64,000 bases of DNA from NCBI GenBank assembly GCA_004332195.1, contig SJBG01000004.1, positions 59,849 to 123,848 of the forward strand, given 5' to 3'. Both the position numbers and the translations under genes were made by a program. Shown piece after piece: positions 1 to 8,621 of the stretch (positions are counted from its first letter, which is position 1; each line of letters starts with the position of its first letter). The notes under the pieces are model-generated. The model saw only the letters and a list, made by a program, of their open reading frames with translations. It was not told the DNA's origin and ran no database searches. The stretch comes from Desulfobulbaceae bacterium. GTDB taxonomy: Bacteria > Desulfobacterota > Desulfobulbia > Desulfobulbales > Desulfurivibrionaceae.

Positions 1-632
1 TCCGGCGCCACCCCAATGGCGGTTACTTTGGCCCCTAATTCGGTGAAGACATGGGGAGCCACCCCATAGCCAGCGCCGTGAGCACAATCGAGAACTATGT
101 GAAAGTCGTCCAGACTGTAGTCGATGGGGAAGGCGTTTTTTAGGAAAACAATATAGCGGCCCCGGGCATCCTCAATTCGAGAGGCTCGGCCCACTTCCTC
201 GGCCGTAGGGCGCAATGACGCCATCTTTTGAGAAAAAACCAGGTTTTCGATGGTCAGTTCCTCGGCATCGGGCAGCTTGTAGCCATCGGCGGCGAAAATT
301 TTGATCCCGTTGTCGGCAAAAGGGTTGTGGGAGGCGGAAATAACCACCCCGGCATCAGCCCGCATACTGGTGGTGATAAAGGCAATTCCTGGAGTGGGCA
401 GGGGGCCGACCAAAAGGATGTCCACTCCCATCGAACAGATTCCGGCGGCCAGGGCGTTTTCAATCATGTAACCGGAAAGGCGGGTGTCTTTGCCGATGAC
501 AATGCGATGCCGATGGCTTTTGTGGCGGACCAGATGGGCAATACCGCGACCGATCTGCATGGCGATTTCGGTGGTCATCGGATAGAGGTTAGCAACCCCC
601 CGTACGCCGTCAGTCCCAAACAGTCTTCCCAT
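1..632 (-). CDS. glmM: Phosphoglucosamine mutase, N-terminal part (cut by window edge)
   Basis: Converts glucosamine-6-phosphate to glucosamine-1-phosphate, feeding UDP-GlcNAc for peptidoglycan and LPS. Only the first ~210 residues are present because the gene runs off the left edge. The ATG at 632 opens with [12 protein letters not shown], the usual family start, behind an AGGG Shine-Dalgarno. The catalytic phosphoserine loop is visible as [11 protein letters not shown] near residues 99-109. It is the last gene of a cdaA-cdaR-glmM order, 84 bp after cdaR. That order is known best from Firmicutes, where GlmM and CdaR modulate the diadenylate cyclase. The same coupling here is inferred from context. 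Confidence 0.95.
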   Translation of the reverse strand, partial: MGRLFGTDGVRGVANLYPMTTEIAMQIGRGIAHLVRHKSHRHRIVIGKDTRLSGYMIENALAAGICSMGVDILLVGPLPTPGIAFITTSMRADAGVVISASHNPFADNGIKIFAADGYKLPDAEELTIENLVFSQKMASLRPTAEEVGRASRIEDARGRYIVFLKNAFPIDYSLDDFHIVLDCAHGAGYGVAPHVFTELGAKVTAIGVAP

Positions 633-716
633 TTTTCACCCTTTTACGTGGTTAACGAGACATGGTTTTTTTGTCGGCCGACCAGCATCGGCTGATGGAT
701 GATGGGCCAGACCGAT

Positions 717-1412
717 TTACCGGTTTTTTTCTCGAATAATAATGGTGACATTGACGGTGACCTCTCCCAGTAATTCCAGCAACTCCTGGTCCAGCAGTAA
801 GGGAACACGGCGTACGACGGAGGCGTTGAGGTTGCTGATGTCGATGGGTATAGTGCGCAGCAGTTCGATGCCGCTGATCTTTACTTCCGGCCCGCTGATA
901 TTGATGGCCGCGGGTTCCAATTGCAGATCGATCAGTTCATAGCCGACTGCGGGCTGGCCGCTGATGTCGGCCTGGATCGGGAGGCTTTTTTCTTTAAGCC
1001 GGTCAATTAGCAAGGTGATATGGGCCGGATGAATACGCAACACCTTAATCCCTCGGGGAAAGGGGATAGATTTCGGGTCGTTGCGAATGGTCGTGATGCC
1101 GGGTTGAGCTTCGCTCAGATTGATGGACCGACTGATGTGTCGGCGGCGCAGGCCATCGACCAGGCCCCGGGGGCCGGAAATGGTAACCTCGAGTTGTTGC
1201 TTGAATTGATTGGTGACCACCAGGTCGCGGGGCAGGTTAACCAGCTCCACCGGGATCAGTATATGGGTGTCGACCTTGTCTTCGCCGACCACGAAATACC
1301 AGAGAAAAACGGCAAAAAGCAGCGCCAGCAGCCGCAGGACCCAGTCATTAGGCCAGTAGCCGATGAATTTAATGGCGACTAGTTTTTTTATTTGTTCAAC
1401 CATTTTTTCCAT
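717..1412 (-). CDS. cdaR: YbbR-domain protein, CdaA regulator
   Basis: A 231-residue membrane-anchored YbbR-domain protein. After a short cytoplasmic start there is one hydrophobic segment (about residues 26-42, LRLLALLFAVFLWYFVV), followed by an extracytoplasmic part with about two repeated beta-rich YbbR units. In characterised systems YbbR/CdaR binds the diadenylate cyclase CdaA and tunes c-di-AMP production. The start overlaps the 3' end of cdaA by 25 bp, consistent with translational coupling, and glmM follows. Assignment rests on the conserved neighbourhood plus topology. YbbR domains diverge strongly, so domain borders are approximate. Confidence 0.85.
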   Translation of the reverse strand: MEKMVEQIKKLVAIKFIGYWPNDWVLRLLALLFAVFLWYFVVGEDKVDTHILIPVELVNLPRDLVVTNQFKQQLEVTISGPRGLVDGLRRRHISRSINLSEAQPGITTIRNDPKSIPFPRGIKVLRIHPAHITLLIDRLKEKSLPIQADISGQPAVGYELIDLQLEPAAINISGPEVKISGIELLRTIPIDISNLNASVVRRVPLLLDQELLELLGEVTVNVTIIIREKNR

Positions 1413-2185
1413 GTTTTTGGCGAGAGACTAACAAATTCTTTGGGTAGAAAAATGGCATCAAGACGGTCGCGCAGAGGTTTTTCGTCCAGATCTAAGGTTA
1501 GAGCTCCGTGTTGAGCCAGAGAAACCCGGCCGGTTTCCTCGGAAATCACGATGACTACCGCGTCGGTTTCCTGAGTAAGGCCGATAGCAGCGCGGTGGCG
1601 GGTGCCCAGGTGCTTACTGACGTAAGGGTTCTTAGTCAGTGGTAGGACGCAGGCGGCGGCCACGATTCTTTTATTGCTGATTATCACGGCGCCATCGTGG
1701 ATGGGTGAATCGTTGAGGAAGAGCGAGTAGAGCAGTTGGTGGCTGACCAGTGCGTCAAGAGCGTGACCGGTTTCGAGAAAATCTTTGAGGCCGGTTTTCC
1801 GTTCGATGACGATCAAACCACCGACTTTTTTCCGGGCCATCAGGTAGGCGGCCCGGACTATTTCCCCCAGAACCTGGGGGGTTTCTTCTTCGGGTTTACC
1901 AAAAGGAGTGCGACCAAACTGGGTTAGAGCCCGGCGAATATCCTGTTGAAAGATGATGATGATGATCAGAAAAATTGAGCTGAGGAAGGTGCCGAGCAGC
2001 CAGTAGAGGGTCAGGAATTCCAGTTCCCTGGCGGCAAAATAAATGACAATTAAAAGGGCGATGCCGATAAGCATCTGCACCGCCCGGGTTCCCTTGATCA
2101 GTAAGATAACCTGATAAATAAGAAAGGCGACGATCAGAACGTCGATCAGGTCTTGCCATCGTAATGAACCTAGAATTGCCAGCAT
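1388..2185 (-). CDS. cdaA: Diadenylate cyclase (DisA_N domain), CdaA type
   Basis: Makes c-di-AMP from two ATP. The N-terminus holds about three membrane helices, and the C-terminal half is the DisA_N catalytic domain with the hallmark DGA (in SPIHDGAVII) and GTRHRAAIGL motifs. I placed the start at the ATG at 2185 (MLAILGSLRWQDLID), giving 265 residues, the normal CdaA size. The open frame extends to an upstream ATG at 2326, but the extra 47 residues are Cys/Pro-rich and unlike the family. The gene heads the cdaA-cdaR-glmM cluster. All catalytic motifs look intact. Confidence 0.93.
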   Translation of the reverse strand: MLAILGSLRWQDLIDVLIVAFLIYQVILLIKGTRAVQMLIGIALLIVIYFAARELEFLTLYWLLGTFLSSIFLIIIIIFQQDIRRALTQFGRTPFGKPEEETPQVLGEIVRAAYLMARKKVGGLIVIERKTGLKDFLETGHALDALVSHQLLYSLFLNDSPIHDGAVIISNKRIVAAACVLPLTKNPYVSKHLGTRHRAAIGLTQETDAVVIVISEETGRVSLAQHGALTLDLDEKPLRDRLDAIFLPKEFVSLSPKTWKKWLNK

Positions 2186-2609
2186 CTGAGTGAAATAAAC
2201 TACCTTGGTATTGAGTGGGCCGTTATGAGGTTTGTCGGGCTTTTGGGTTGGTGACCCGTTCTTGATGCCGGCGCACCTGAGACATCGCACTAATGTAAAG
2301 TAGCCGATAAGTCCCGGTTCAGGCAAGGGTAGTATTTGTTTTTTCTAAAAAAAAACCGGCCAATGCCGTTAACCGATAAATGATTTCATCATCGGGTACG
2401 GATGTGTTATCGTTGCCGGAAATAATGGCGACATACCCGCACCAAAGTTCGTGAGTTTTTCAAACCGGGGACGTACAAAAAAGCAACCATACCAACTTCG
2501 AATTGATTTACCCGGCGGGAACTGGTAGGGTACCGGGGTTTTGCGGGCGGGATGTTTTACGTCTTCTTAACAGTCTTCAAGTTCAGATATCTTAACTGAG
2601 ACCTTAATC
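2186..2609. other. Intergenic region between divergent cdaA and nitroreductase genes
   Basis: About 420 bp between divergently transcribed genes, so it must hold both promoters. I see no convincing paired -35/-10 boxes, no riboswitch-like fold and no conserved small gene. Part of it (2186-2326) is an open extension of cdaA that I judge non-coding. Confidence 0.5.
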
Positions 2610-3401
2610 ATGAAACTGATATCGGTAGACTGGAGCAAATGCAAGCGTGATGGCATCTGCGTGGCGGAGTGCCCCTTCGGCCTTATTAGCGAAGACGAAG
2701 ATGGCTTTCCCACGGTCCGAAGAGCGGCGGCTCGAATCTGCATCGACTGCGGCCACTGTCTGGCGGTCTGCCCCCACGCGGCTTTGATTTTCAAGGGCCA
2801 AGGTCCGGCAAGCTGCTTGACTATTGATCGTAAATTGAATGTTTCGGCTGCGAGCGCCGCTCAGTTTTTGCGTAGTCGACGTTCGATTCGTACCTACAAA
2901 GATCAGTCGATTCCCAGGGAAGTGTTGGAAGAGTTGTTGGACATCAGCCGCTGGGCGCCTTCGGTCAAAAATGCCCAGCCCACCAAATGGTTGGTCATTG
3001 AATCGGCCGGCGAAATTAAAAAAATGATCAGCCTGGTGGTGGATTACTTGAGTGAAGTCAAAGCATTTCCCGGGATCATCAGCGCCTGGGCGCAAAATCG
3101 AGACCTGGTCCTGCGCGGTGCTCCCCATCTGGTCATTGCCTACGCCTCAGACAAGTCCTTAAAGCCGGAAATTGACTGTACTATCGCCTTGACCTATCTT
3201 GATCTGGCTGCTCACGGCAAAGGTATCGGCACCTGTTGGGCCGGAATTTTTCTGGGTGCGGCCTTTAGCTATCAACCCCTGATTTCCGCCTTGGACCTGC
3301 CGGAAAACCACCGAGTCCACGGGGCATTGATGCTGGGCTACCCCCAATATCGTTACCCCCGCATTCCCCAACGCAAGGCCTTGCAGGCCACCTGGCGTTA
3401 G
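2610..3401 (+). CDS. Nitroreductase-family flavoprotein with N-terminal 2[4Fe-4S] ferredoxin domain
   Basis: A 263-residue fusion. Residues ~10-57 carry two clusters of the bacterial ferredoxin type (CKRDGICVAECP and CIDCGHCLAVCP). The rest is an FMN-binding nitroreductase domain starting at the typical RSRRSIRTY motif, with the GIGTCWAG segment and the C-terminal MLGYPQYRYPRIP signature. Such proteins are common in anaerobes and reduce quinone-like or nitro compounds with ferredoxin electrons. The physiological substrate is not known. It is a stand-alone gene, divergent from cdaA and followed by a strong hairpin. The domain call is secure, the substrate is not. Confidence 0.9.
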   Translation: MKLISVDWSKCKRDGICVAECPFGLISEDEDGFPTVRRAAARICIDCGHCLAVCPHAALIFKGQGPASCLTIDRKLNVSAASAAQFLRSRRSIRTYKDQSIPREVLEELLDISRWAPSVKNAQPTKWLVIESAGEIKKMISLVVDYLSEVKAFPGIISAWAQNRDLVLRGAPHLVIAYASDKSLKPEIDCTIALTYLDLAAHGKGIGTCWAGIFLGAAFSYQPLISALDLPENHRVHGALMLGYPQYRYPRIPQRKALQATWR

Positions 3402-3403
3402 AA

Positions 3404-3445
3404 GTCAGGAAACAGGGGGCAGGGGAATGTCCCCTGTTTCCTGAC
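3404..3445 (+). terminator. Perfect 15-bp hairpin after the nitroreductase stop codon
   Basis: A 15-bp perfect inverted repeat (3404-3418 against 3431-3445) with a 12-nt loop begins two bases after the stop codon. Its position fits a transcription end, but there is no U-tract after the stem, so classical intrinsic termination is uncertain. mRNA 3'-end protection is an equal possibility. Confidence 0.5.
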
Positions 3446-3507
3446 GGTGATCCTGCCGAATGTTTTTCCGAAACTTTTGCCGCCAGCCCCGCTAATTCTT
3501 GCAGGTA

Positions 3508-3673
3508 CTAGTGTCGTGTCAAGGCTGAGATGTCGTAATATCGCGCCGTCATTTTTTACTCCTGTAAGGCACGGCTTGATGAGCATAGCCCAGGCTATGT
3601 GAGTCAAGTCGTGCCTGGCAGGCGTGAAAAAGGGCAAGCGAGATGCGTCATCTCAGCCTTGACACGACACTAG
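3508..3673. repeat. MITE-like palindromic element, 166 bp with 25-bp perfect terminal inverted repeats
   Basis: Positions 3508-3532 and 3649-3673 are perfect 25-bp inverted repeats, each ending in CTAG at the outer edge. A second, imperfect inverted repeat lies inside (about 3567-3617), so the whole element can fold. No coding capacity is evident. The outer CTAG supplies the TAG stop codon of metV, suggesting insertion at or into that gene's 3' end. No other copy is in this window, and it is unrelated to the 141-bp MITE family. Confidence 0.75.
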
Positions 3674-4338
3674 AGACTGAGATCGCCGCGGACACTTTTG
3701 CGCGGACCACCATGCCCGGCAGACCGCCAGTCGCGGATGGGAGCAATCCTGGCAAGATCCTCCTGACAAGCAAAACGACTGAGTCGATCGTGGATGGCTT
3801 GCCAGATGCAGAGCACTTCCGAGTGAATCTCACAGCGCCCCCCCACCGAACCGCCGCAGGGGCCGTTCATCAGGCTTTTGGCGCAGCGGGCCACCGGACA
3901 TAAGCCGCCGGTAAGATGGAGTACGCAATCACCGCAGCCGGCGCACTGCTCGCTCCAGACCCCTTGCCCGGCGGAACCGCCAAAGAAGGTGGTGTTGACC
4001 GCTGGATATACCTTGTCCAGAGGCCGCAGATTGGCAATAAAATTAACCCCGACTCCACAGGCCATGGAGACGATGACATCGTATTTCCCTTGCCATTGGT
4101 CAATTTCATCAACATACTCCTTATCGCATTGGCGGACCAGGGTGGCGCCGGTTAACTCGGATTTTTGCCCGGCCTTTTGCTTACCCAGGCGAATCAGAGA
4201 ACAGAGCAATTCGACTTCCCGTTCACCCCCGGCCGAACAAACCGAGACGCAACCCCGACAACCCAGCACCAGAATCCGTGTGGCATCCCGGACCATCTCA
4301 ACGATTTCATTAACCGGTTTACGCTCAGCAATAATCAT
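3670..4338 (-). CDS. metV: MetV-like methylenetetrahydrofolate reductase C-terminal domain protein
   Basis: A 222-residue cysteine-rich protein of the MTHFR_C / MetV family, the zinc- and FeS-binding partner of MetF in anaerobes using the Wood-Ljungdahl pathway. Visible cysteine groups include CRGCVSVC (residues ~29-36), CAGCGDC, CPVARC and NGPCGG. It overlaps mvhD by four bases (ATGA), so the two are co-translated. No metF is adjacent. The only MTHFR domain in the window is in the fusion gene at 28.4-30.3 kb. The stop codon lies inside the terminal repeat of the element at 3508-3673, so the C-terminal tail may have been altered by insertion. Confidence 0.85.
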   Translation of the reverse strand: MIIAERKPVNEIVEMVRDATRILVLGCRGCVSVCSAGGEREVELLCSLIRLGKQKAGQKSELTGATLVRQCDKEYVDEIDQWQGKYDVIVSMACGVGVNFIANLRPLDKVYPAVNTTFFGGSAGQGVWSEQCAGCGDCVLHLTGGLCPVARCAKSLMNGPCGGSVGGRCEIHSEVLCIWQAIHDRLSRFACQEDLARIAPIRDWRSAGHGGPRKSVRGDLSL

Positions 4339-4757
4339 GATTTTTCTCCCTTAAACGGGCTTGGCCCGAACTTGGTAATTTTTGCGTTCATCTCTTGAGT
4401 TACCCGGACAAATTGGGGATGAAAGCCCCGTTTCAGGTGAAACATCTCGATCCGCTCGGCCTCAGCGCCAAGCTCCGCCAGGGCTTTTTTTACGGCCAGC
4501 ACCCGCCGGGCCGCCCGCTGGCTGCCCATCAGGTTATGACACTGATCCGGCTCGCAGCCGATCACGCAGACCCCATCGGCCCCGTTTTCGAAAGCTTGAA
4601 GCAGCGTTGAAACCTGGAGCTTACCCCCGCAAAGCAAACGGTTGACCGTGGCGTTGCCTGGAAAACCATCAACGCTAAGTCCTTCCCGGCCTTCGGCCAG
4701 GGCTTGCGAGAAAGTGTAATGACAACAAAAAATTTGCAAATTCGGAGTGAAAGCCAT
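4335..4757 (-). CDS. mvhD: MvhD/FlpD-family iron-sulfur electron-transfer subunit
   Basis: A 140-residue protein of the FlpD/MvhD family, which carries one [2Fe-2S] cluster and passes electrons between hydrogenase or dehydrogenase modules and HdrA. Family cysteines are seen in IFCCHYTF near the start, in RLLCGGK, and in the GCEPDQCH motif in mid-protein. It shares an ATGA overlap with metV, its likely functional partner. No hdrA or hdrB is adjacent, and an HdrC-like gene lies 190 bp upstream across a palindromic element. The role in electron supply to a methylene-THF reductase is inferred from context. Confidence 0.87.
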   Translation of the reverse strand: MAFTPNLQIFCCHYTFSQALAEGREGLSVDGFPGNATVNRLLCGGKLQVSTLLQAFENGADGVCVIGCEPDQCHNLMGSQRAARRVLAVKKALAELGAEAERIEMFHLKRGFHPQFVRVTQEMNAKITKFGPSPFKGEKS

Positions 4758-4827
4758 CTTTTTCCTCTCTTGGACTCAAAGTAATATCAGATCACCAAGG
4801 CTATTAAAATCAGCAAAATTCGGGGCG

Positions 4828-4951
4828 GTAAAAGATCCCAACGCCCCAAGCCTCGTTTATTTGGAACTTCGAAGAATGATACAGCTATCGAGAAGTTCAG
4901 GTAAGCGCAGAACTCCGAAATGAACGAGGCCGGGGCGCTGGGATCTTTTAC
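4828..4951. repeat. 124-bp long-stem palindrome between hdrC-like and mvhD genes
   Basis: Arms 4828-4862 and 4917-4951 are near-perfect inverted repeats of 35 bp with four or five mismatches, extending imperfectly inward by several bases. The outer end overlaps the TAA stop of the HdrC-like gene (4948-4950). It could be a bidirectional RNA hairpin, a transcription barrier or a decayed MITE. It is not related in sequence to the other two repeat types here. Confidence 0.7.
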
Positions 4952-5508
4952 AGTTTAAATGCCCAGATCAGGCGCTCGTCGGTGGATTCATTGAGATGAA
5001 TAGCCTGAGCTGGGCATTCGGCCGGACAAATCCCGCACCATCGGCATTGCCTGGCATCGATAACGGCCCGACCGCCTTGGTCGATCACCGGAATCCGCCA
5101 GGGGCAGATCCGTACGCAGGTAAGACAGGATACACAGAGATTACGATCCACCCAGGCGGCCTTGCCTCGATCCAGCAGGTCCTGATCGCTGAGCAAACCC
5201 TGGGCTAAGGCCATTTCACGCAATGCGCCGACAATCTCGGCAAAACGCACATCCTGAGGGCAGACAAAAACGCAACTGCGGCAATTCGAGCAGTAGCCCA
5301 GCAGTTCCGAGGTCAGCAGTCGATTTTTCAGACCCAGCCGGATCATGTGAATAATCCGGCGGGGATCGAAATCGGGAATTGCTTGACTGACCGGACAGGC
5401 CCCACTGCAGGCCCCGCAGGAGTAACAGCGGTTGAGGTGTTCGCCGCCAGGTTGCGCCGTAACCTCCGCGCTGAAGGCCGCGTTGATTTCTTTGTTGGTA
5501 ATCGCCAT
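4948..5508 (-). CDS. HdrC-like protein with fused C-terminal ferredoxin domain
   Basis: A 186-residue protein with four [4Fe-4S]-type cysteine groups: CYSCGACSGACP (~28-39), CSNCRSCVFVCP (~73-84), CVSCLTCVRICP and CRWCGICPAECP. The first two are arranged as in heterodisulfide reductase subunit C, and the last two form a 2[4Fe-4S] ferredoxin. HdrC normally shuttles electrons between HdrA and HdrB. Neither is adjacent. Together with mvhD and metV downstream it probably forms an electron-transfer module, with partners elsewhere. No membrane segments are seen, so it should be cytoplasmic. Confidence 0.85.
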   Translation of the reverse strand: MAITNKEINAAFSAEVTAQPGGEHLNRCYSCGACSGACPVSQAIPDFDPRRIIHMIRLGLKNRLLTSELLGYCSNCRSCVFVCPQDVRFAEIVGALREMALAQGLLSDQDLLDRGKAAWVDRNLCVSCLTCVRICPWRIPVIDQGGRAVIDARQCRWCGICPAECPAQAIHLNESTDERLIWAFKL

Positions 5509-5668
5509 CTAAGGTAACCCCATCAGCTTGAATAAATAAAATTATTATTGAAGTCGGAAATTATCTCAAGCTATAGCAATATGGTAGCGTAATAAAGAGA
5601 GATAGGCGGCCTAACATAATAAAAAATCGAGCAAAAAACCCATCTTTTTTGGAAAAATATCAATTTAA

Positions 5669-5809
5669 GGCTATCTTGAAAAATTAGCTATTTTGTTCGA
5701 GTTCAAGGCACGTAAAAAAAATTACCGCAGGCATATGGTTGATATTCCGAGGATAATTTTTTGAGCATAACGCAGAAATCGGGCGAAAGAGCAATTTTTC
5801 AAGGTGGCC
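5669..5809 (-). repeat. 141-bp MITE family, copy 1 (reverse orientation)
   Basis: First full copy of the dispersed element. Its 17-bp terminal repeat (GGCCACCTTGAAAAATT and variants) occurs inverted at both ends. The interior is also an imperfect palindrome around a CATATG-containing centre. Copy 1 is flanked on both sides by TTAA, a 4-bp target-site duplication. It has no coding capacity. It lies in the hdrC-kdsD gap, whose remainder (5509-5668) shows nothing else. Confidence 0.9.
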
Positions 5810-5858
5810 TTAAGGCGTCACCCACGAAATTGGTTTCATTCCGCTGGCCGGGGTTAAT

Positions 5859-6833
5859 CTAAACCAGAAAGCGAAATTCCCCCTTACCCAAGAGGTCCTG
5901 AAGATGAAGAATGCCGACCAAGCGCCGCCCGGCTTCGGTGACCGGCAACACTGTAACCTCATGGCGTTGCATGATGCTCAGGGCATCGGCGGCCAGCAGC
6001 TCAGCGCTGATGCTTTTGGGCTGAGCGCTCATCACCTGACTCAGGCGCACGCTGGACCAATCCTGGTATCGAGCTAGTGCCCGCCGGACATCGCCATCAG
6101 TGAGAATCCCCGCCACCTCCTCCTGGTCGGCGGCTATCACCAGTACCGCTCCAAGATTATGGCGATTGAGTTCGTCCACCGCTGTGGTCAGAGATGCCTC
6201 AAGCGCCACTCGGGGAATCTCGGCCCCGGTTAGCATTACCTCGGCCACCCGGACCTTGAGGCGTTCGCCCAGGCTGCCCCCGGGATGATTACGCCGAAAG
6301 GCCCGGGCATCAAACTTCTTCCGGTTAAGCAGGACCACGGCCAAGGCATCGCCCAGGGCCAGCGCGGCGGTGGTGCTGGTGGTGGGGGCCAGCCCCAGAG
6401 GGCAGGCCTCGCGGGGCACGGTCATGCTCAGGACCACATCGGCGGCGGTCGCGATGGTCGAAGTCGGACGACCGGTCATGGCGATGATTCTCGCCCCTCG
6501 TTTCTTTAGGGCAGGCAACAGTTGGTTGAGTTCCGCGGTTTCACCGCTGTAGGAGATGGCCAGAATCACGTCGCGGGGATCGACAATCCCCAGATCGCCA
6601 TGCACGGCTTCCACCGGATGGAGAAAAAAAGCCGGGGTACCGGTACTGTTCAGGGTGGCGGCAATTTTCTGGCCGATGATCCCTGACTTGCCGATGCCGG
6701 TGATCACCAGGCGGCTTTGGCAGGCCATAATCATCTCTATCGCCTTGGTGAAGTTCTCGTCTACCTGATCAATCAAGGCCAGAATGCCCGCAGCTTCGAT
6801 CCGTAAAACTTCCCGGGCTTGTTCAATGCTCAT
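5859..6833 (-). CDS. kdsD: D-arabinose-5-phosphate isomerase (SIS plus two CBS domains)
   Basis: Interconverts ribulose-5-phosphate and arabinose-5-phosphate, the first step to KDO for lipopolysaccharide, which marks the host as a diderm. It has 324 residues, the family length. An N-terminal SIS domain shows ITGIGKSGIIGQK and SYSGETAE, the conserved PLGLAPTTSTT loop follows, then a CBS pair (about 205-324). No other KDO gene is next to it. The only neighbours are a MITE copy downstream and purF upstream (72 bp). Confidence 0.95.
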   Translation of the reverse strand: MSIEQAREVLRIEAAGILALIDQVDENFTKAIEMIMACQSRLVITGIGKSGIIGQKIAATLNSTGTPAFFLHPVEAVHGDLGIVDPRDVILAISYSGETAELNQLLPALKKRGARIIAMTGRPTSTIATAADVVLSMTVPREACPLGLAPTTSTTAALALGDALAVVLLNRKKFDARAFRRNHPGGSLGERLKVRVAEVMLTGAEIPRVALEASLTTAVDELNRHNLGAVLVIAADQEEVAGILTDGDVRRALARYQDWSSVRLSQVMSAQPKSISAELLAADALSIMQRHEVTVLPVTEAGRRLVGILHLQDLLGKGEFRFLV

Positions 6834-6904
6834 CGTTGTCTAGTCGCCTTATTTATACCGAGTGAAGTGGAACGCAAAAGTAAAGATGACTTGTTTTTAG
6901 CGGT

Positions 6905-8518
6905 CTATTCTGTCTTACCCTCGCCGGGTAAAGTGGAACCGCCGCAACCCAAGGCGTTTTTGTGGAAACTTAAATCCGGTGGCACCGGATAAATACCGTT
7001 AAAGCAGGCCTTGCAGAAATTCTCAGCCGGGGCCCCGATGGCCTCCACCAGGCCATCAAGACTGAGATAGTACAGAGTGTCCAGATCAAGATAGCGGCGA
7101 ATTTCCTCCACCGTTTTCTGGTGGGCCACCAGCTCATCGACGGTGGGAAAATCGATGCCGTAAAAACAGGGATGACGGGTCGGTGGACAACTGATAACCA
7201 TGTGAATTTTTTTGACTCCGATTCCTCGCAGAGAGCTGATCCGGCTGCGGGCGGTGGTCCCACGGATGATCGAATCTTCCATAATGATTACCCGTTTGTT
7301 CTCAAGAAAACTGCGAATCGGATTGAGTTTGATTCGCACCGAAAAGTCACGCATCGACTGGGTGGGCTGGATAAAGGTCCGGCCCACGTAGTGATTGCGG
7401 ATCACCCCCATTTCCAGGGGAATGCCTGAGGCTTGAGAGTAGCCGATGGCGGCGTAATTACCCGAATCGGGAAAGGGCATGACCAGGTCGGCATCTAAAG
7501 GGCATTCGCGGGCGAGAATTTCCCCCATCCGTTTACGACTCTGGTAAACGTTGATCCCGAAGATATCGCTGTCTGGCCGGGCAAAATAGACATGCTCAAA
7601 AATACAGAAACTGCGAGGTTGTTTGTGGCCCAGAGTAAGGGAACGCAAGCCGCGATTATCGATGATCAGAATCTCACCAGGATGCACATCGCGGATGTAT
7701 TGAGCCTCCACCAGATCTAAAGCGCAGGTTTCGGAGGCGACGATATAAGCCCCGTTGTTGAATCGGCCCAAACAGAGCGGACGAAAACCGCCAGGGTCGC
7801 GCACCGCCACTAGTTGGTCCTTGGTCATCAGCAGCATCGAGTAAGCGCCCCTGATCCGACGGAAGGTTTCGATAATGGCCTGATCCAAATCCAGATCAAG
7901 ATGATGGGCCATGAGATGGACCACCACCTCGCTGTCCATGGTGGATTGAAAAATCGATCCCTGTTTTTCCAACTCATCGCGCAGAGTGCGGATATTGACA
8001 AGGTTGCCGTTATGGGCCACGGCCAGGGTGGCGCCCTGGTGAGTGGCAACAAAGGGTTGGGCGTTGACGATATTGGAATTACCAGTGGTGGAATAACGGA
8101 CATGACCCATCGCCAAACTCCCCACCAGTCGCCCGAGGTCCTCCTCGCTGAAGACTTCGGGCACCAACCCCATGCCTTTGTGCTGACGCATCAGCTCCCC
8201 GTCGGAAGCCACGATCCCGGCACTTTCCTGGCCGCGATGCTGTAGGGAATAAAGGCCGAAATAGTTGATTTTGGCCGCATAAGGGTGGCCAAAGATTCCG
8301 CAGACCCCGCATTCGTCCTTGGGACGGGGATCGGCGAGATGGGCATCGGCTAAGTAGGTTTCGGCGGCATATGCGGTGCGCGGATTGTTGCTAAATGGGT
8401 CGCTGGAGAAGTTGCCGGAGAGGTTGGCAGCGTTGGCTACCACTGAACAATCAGGATTGGCAACCCGGGAGCAGGAGCGACTAGCGCAGCAGTTGTTTAA
8501 TAAACAGTTAATGGACAT
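6905..8518 (-). CDS. purF: Amidophosphoribosyltransferase
   Basis: First committed step of purine synthesis: PRPP plus glutamine to phosphoribosylamine. The glutaminase domain begins at CGVCGIFGHP, whose first cysteine is the nucleophile exposed by propeptide cleavage. The PRPP loop VIIMEDSIIRGTTARS and the cysteine-containing C-terminal part are present. With the ATG at 8518 about 68 residues precede the catalytic cysteine, far more than the usual ~10-residue propeptide. The extension is low-complexity and I found no good later ATG, so the true start is unsure. Confidence 0.93.
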   Translation of the reverse strand: MSINCLLNNCCASRSCSRVANPDCSVVANAANLSGNFSSDPFSNNPRTAYAAETYLADAHLADPRPKDECGVCGIFGHPYAAKINYFGLYSLQHRGQESAGIVASDGELMRQHKGMGLVPEVFSEEDLGRLVGSLAMGHVRYSTTGNSNIVNAQPFVATHQGATLAVAHNGNLVNIRTLRDELEKQGSIFQSTMDSEVVVHLMAHHLDLDLDQAIIETFRRIRGAYSMLLMTKDQLVAVRDPGGFRPLCLGRFNNGAYIVASETCALDLVEAQYIRDVHPGEILIIDNRGLRSLTLGHKQPRSFCIFEHVYFARPDSDIFGINVYQSRKRMGEILARECPLDADLVMPFPDSGNYAAIGYSQASGIPLEMGVIRNHYVGRTFIQPTQSMRDFSVRIKLNPIRSFLENKRVIIMEDSIIRGTTARSRISSLRGIGVKKIHMVISCPPTRHPCFYGIDFPTVDELVAHQKTVEEIRRYLDLDTLYYLSLDGLVEAIGAPAENFCKACFNGIYPVPPDLSFHKNALGCGGSTLPGEGKTE

Positions 8519-8621
8519 GACGGTGTTTTTCCCCGCGCTATGGACAGACTTGTTAGTTTAAGCGGTTTAAGTGTTCGGCAAAAACCGAAAAGTATACCTG
8601 TTAAGCTGCTCACAGCAAATA

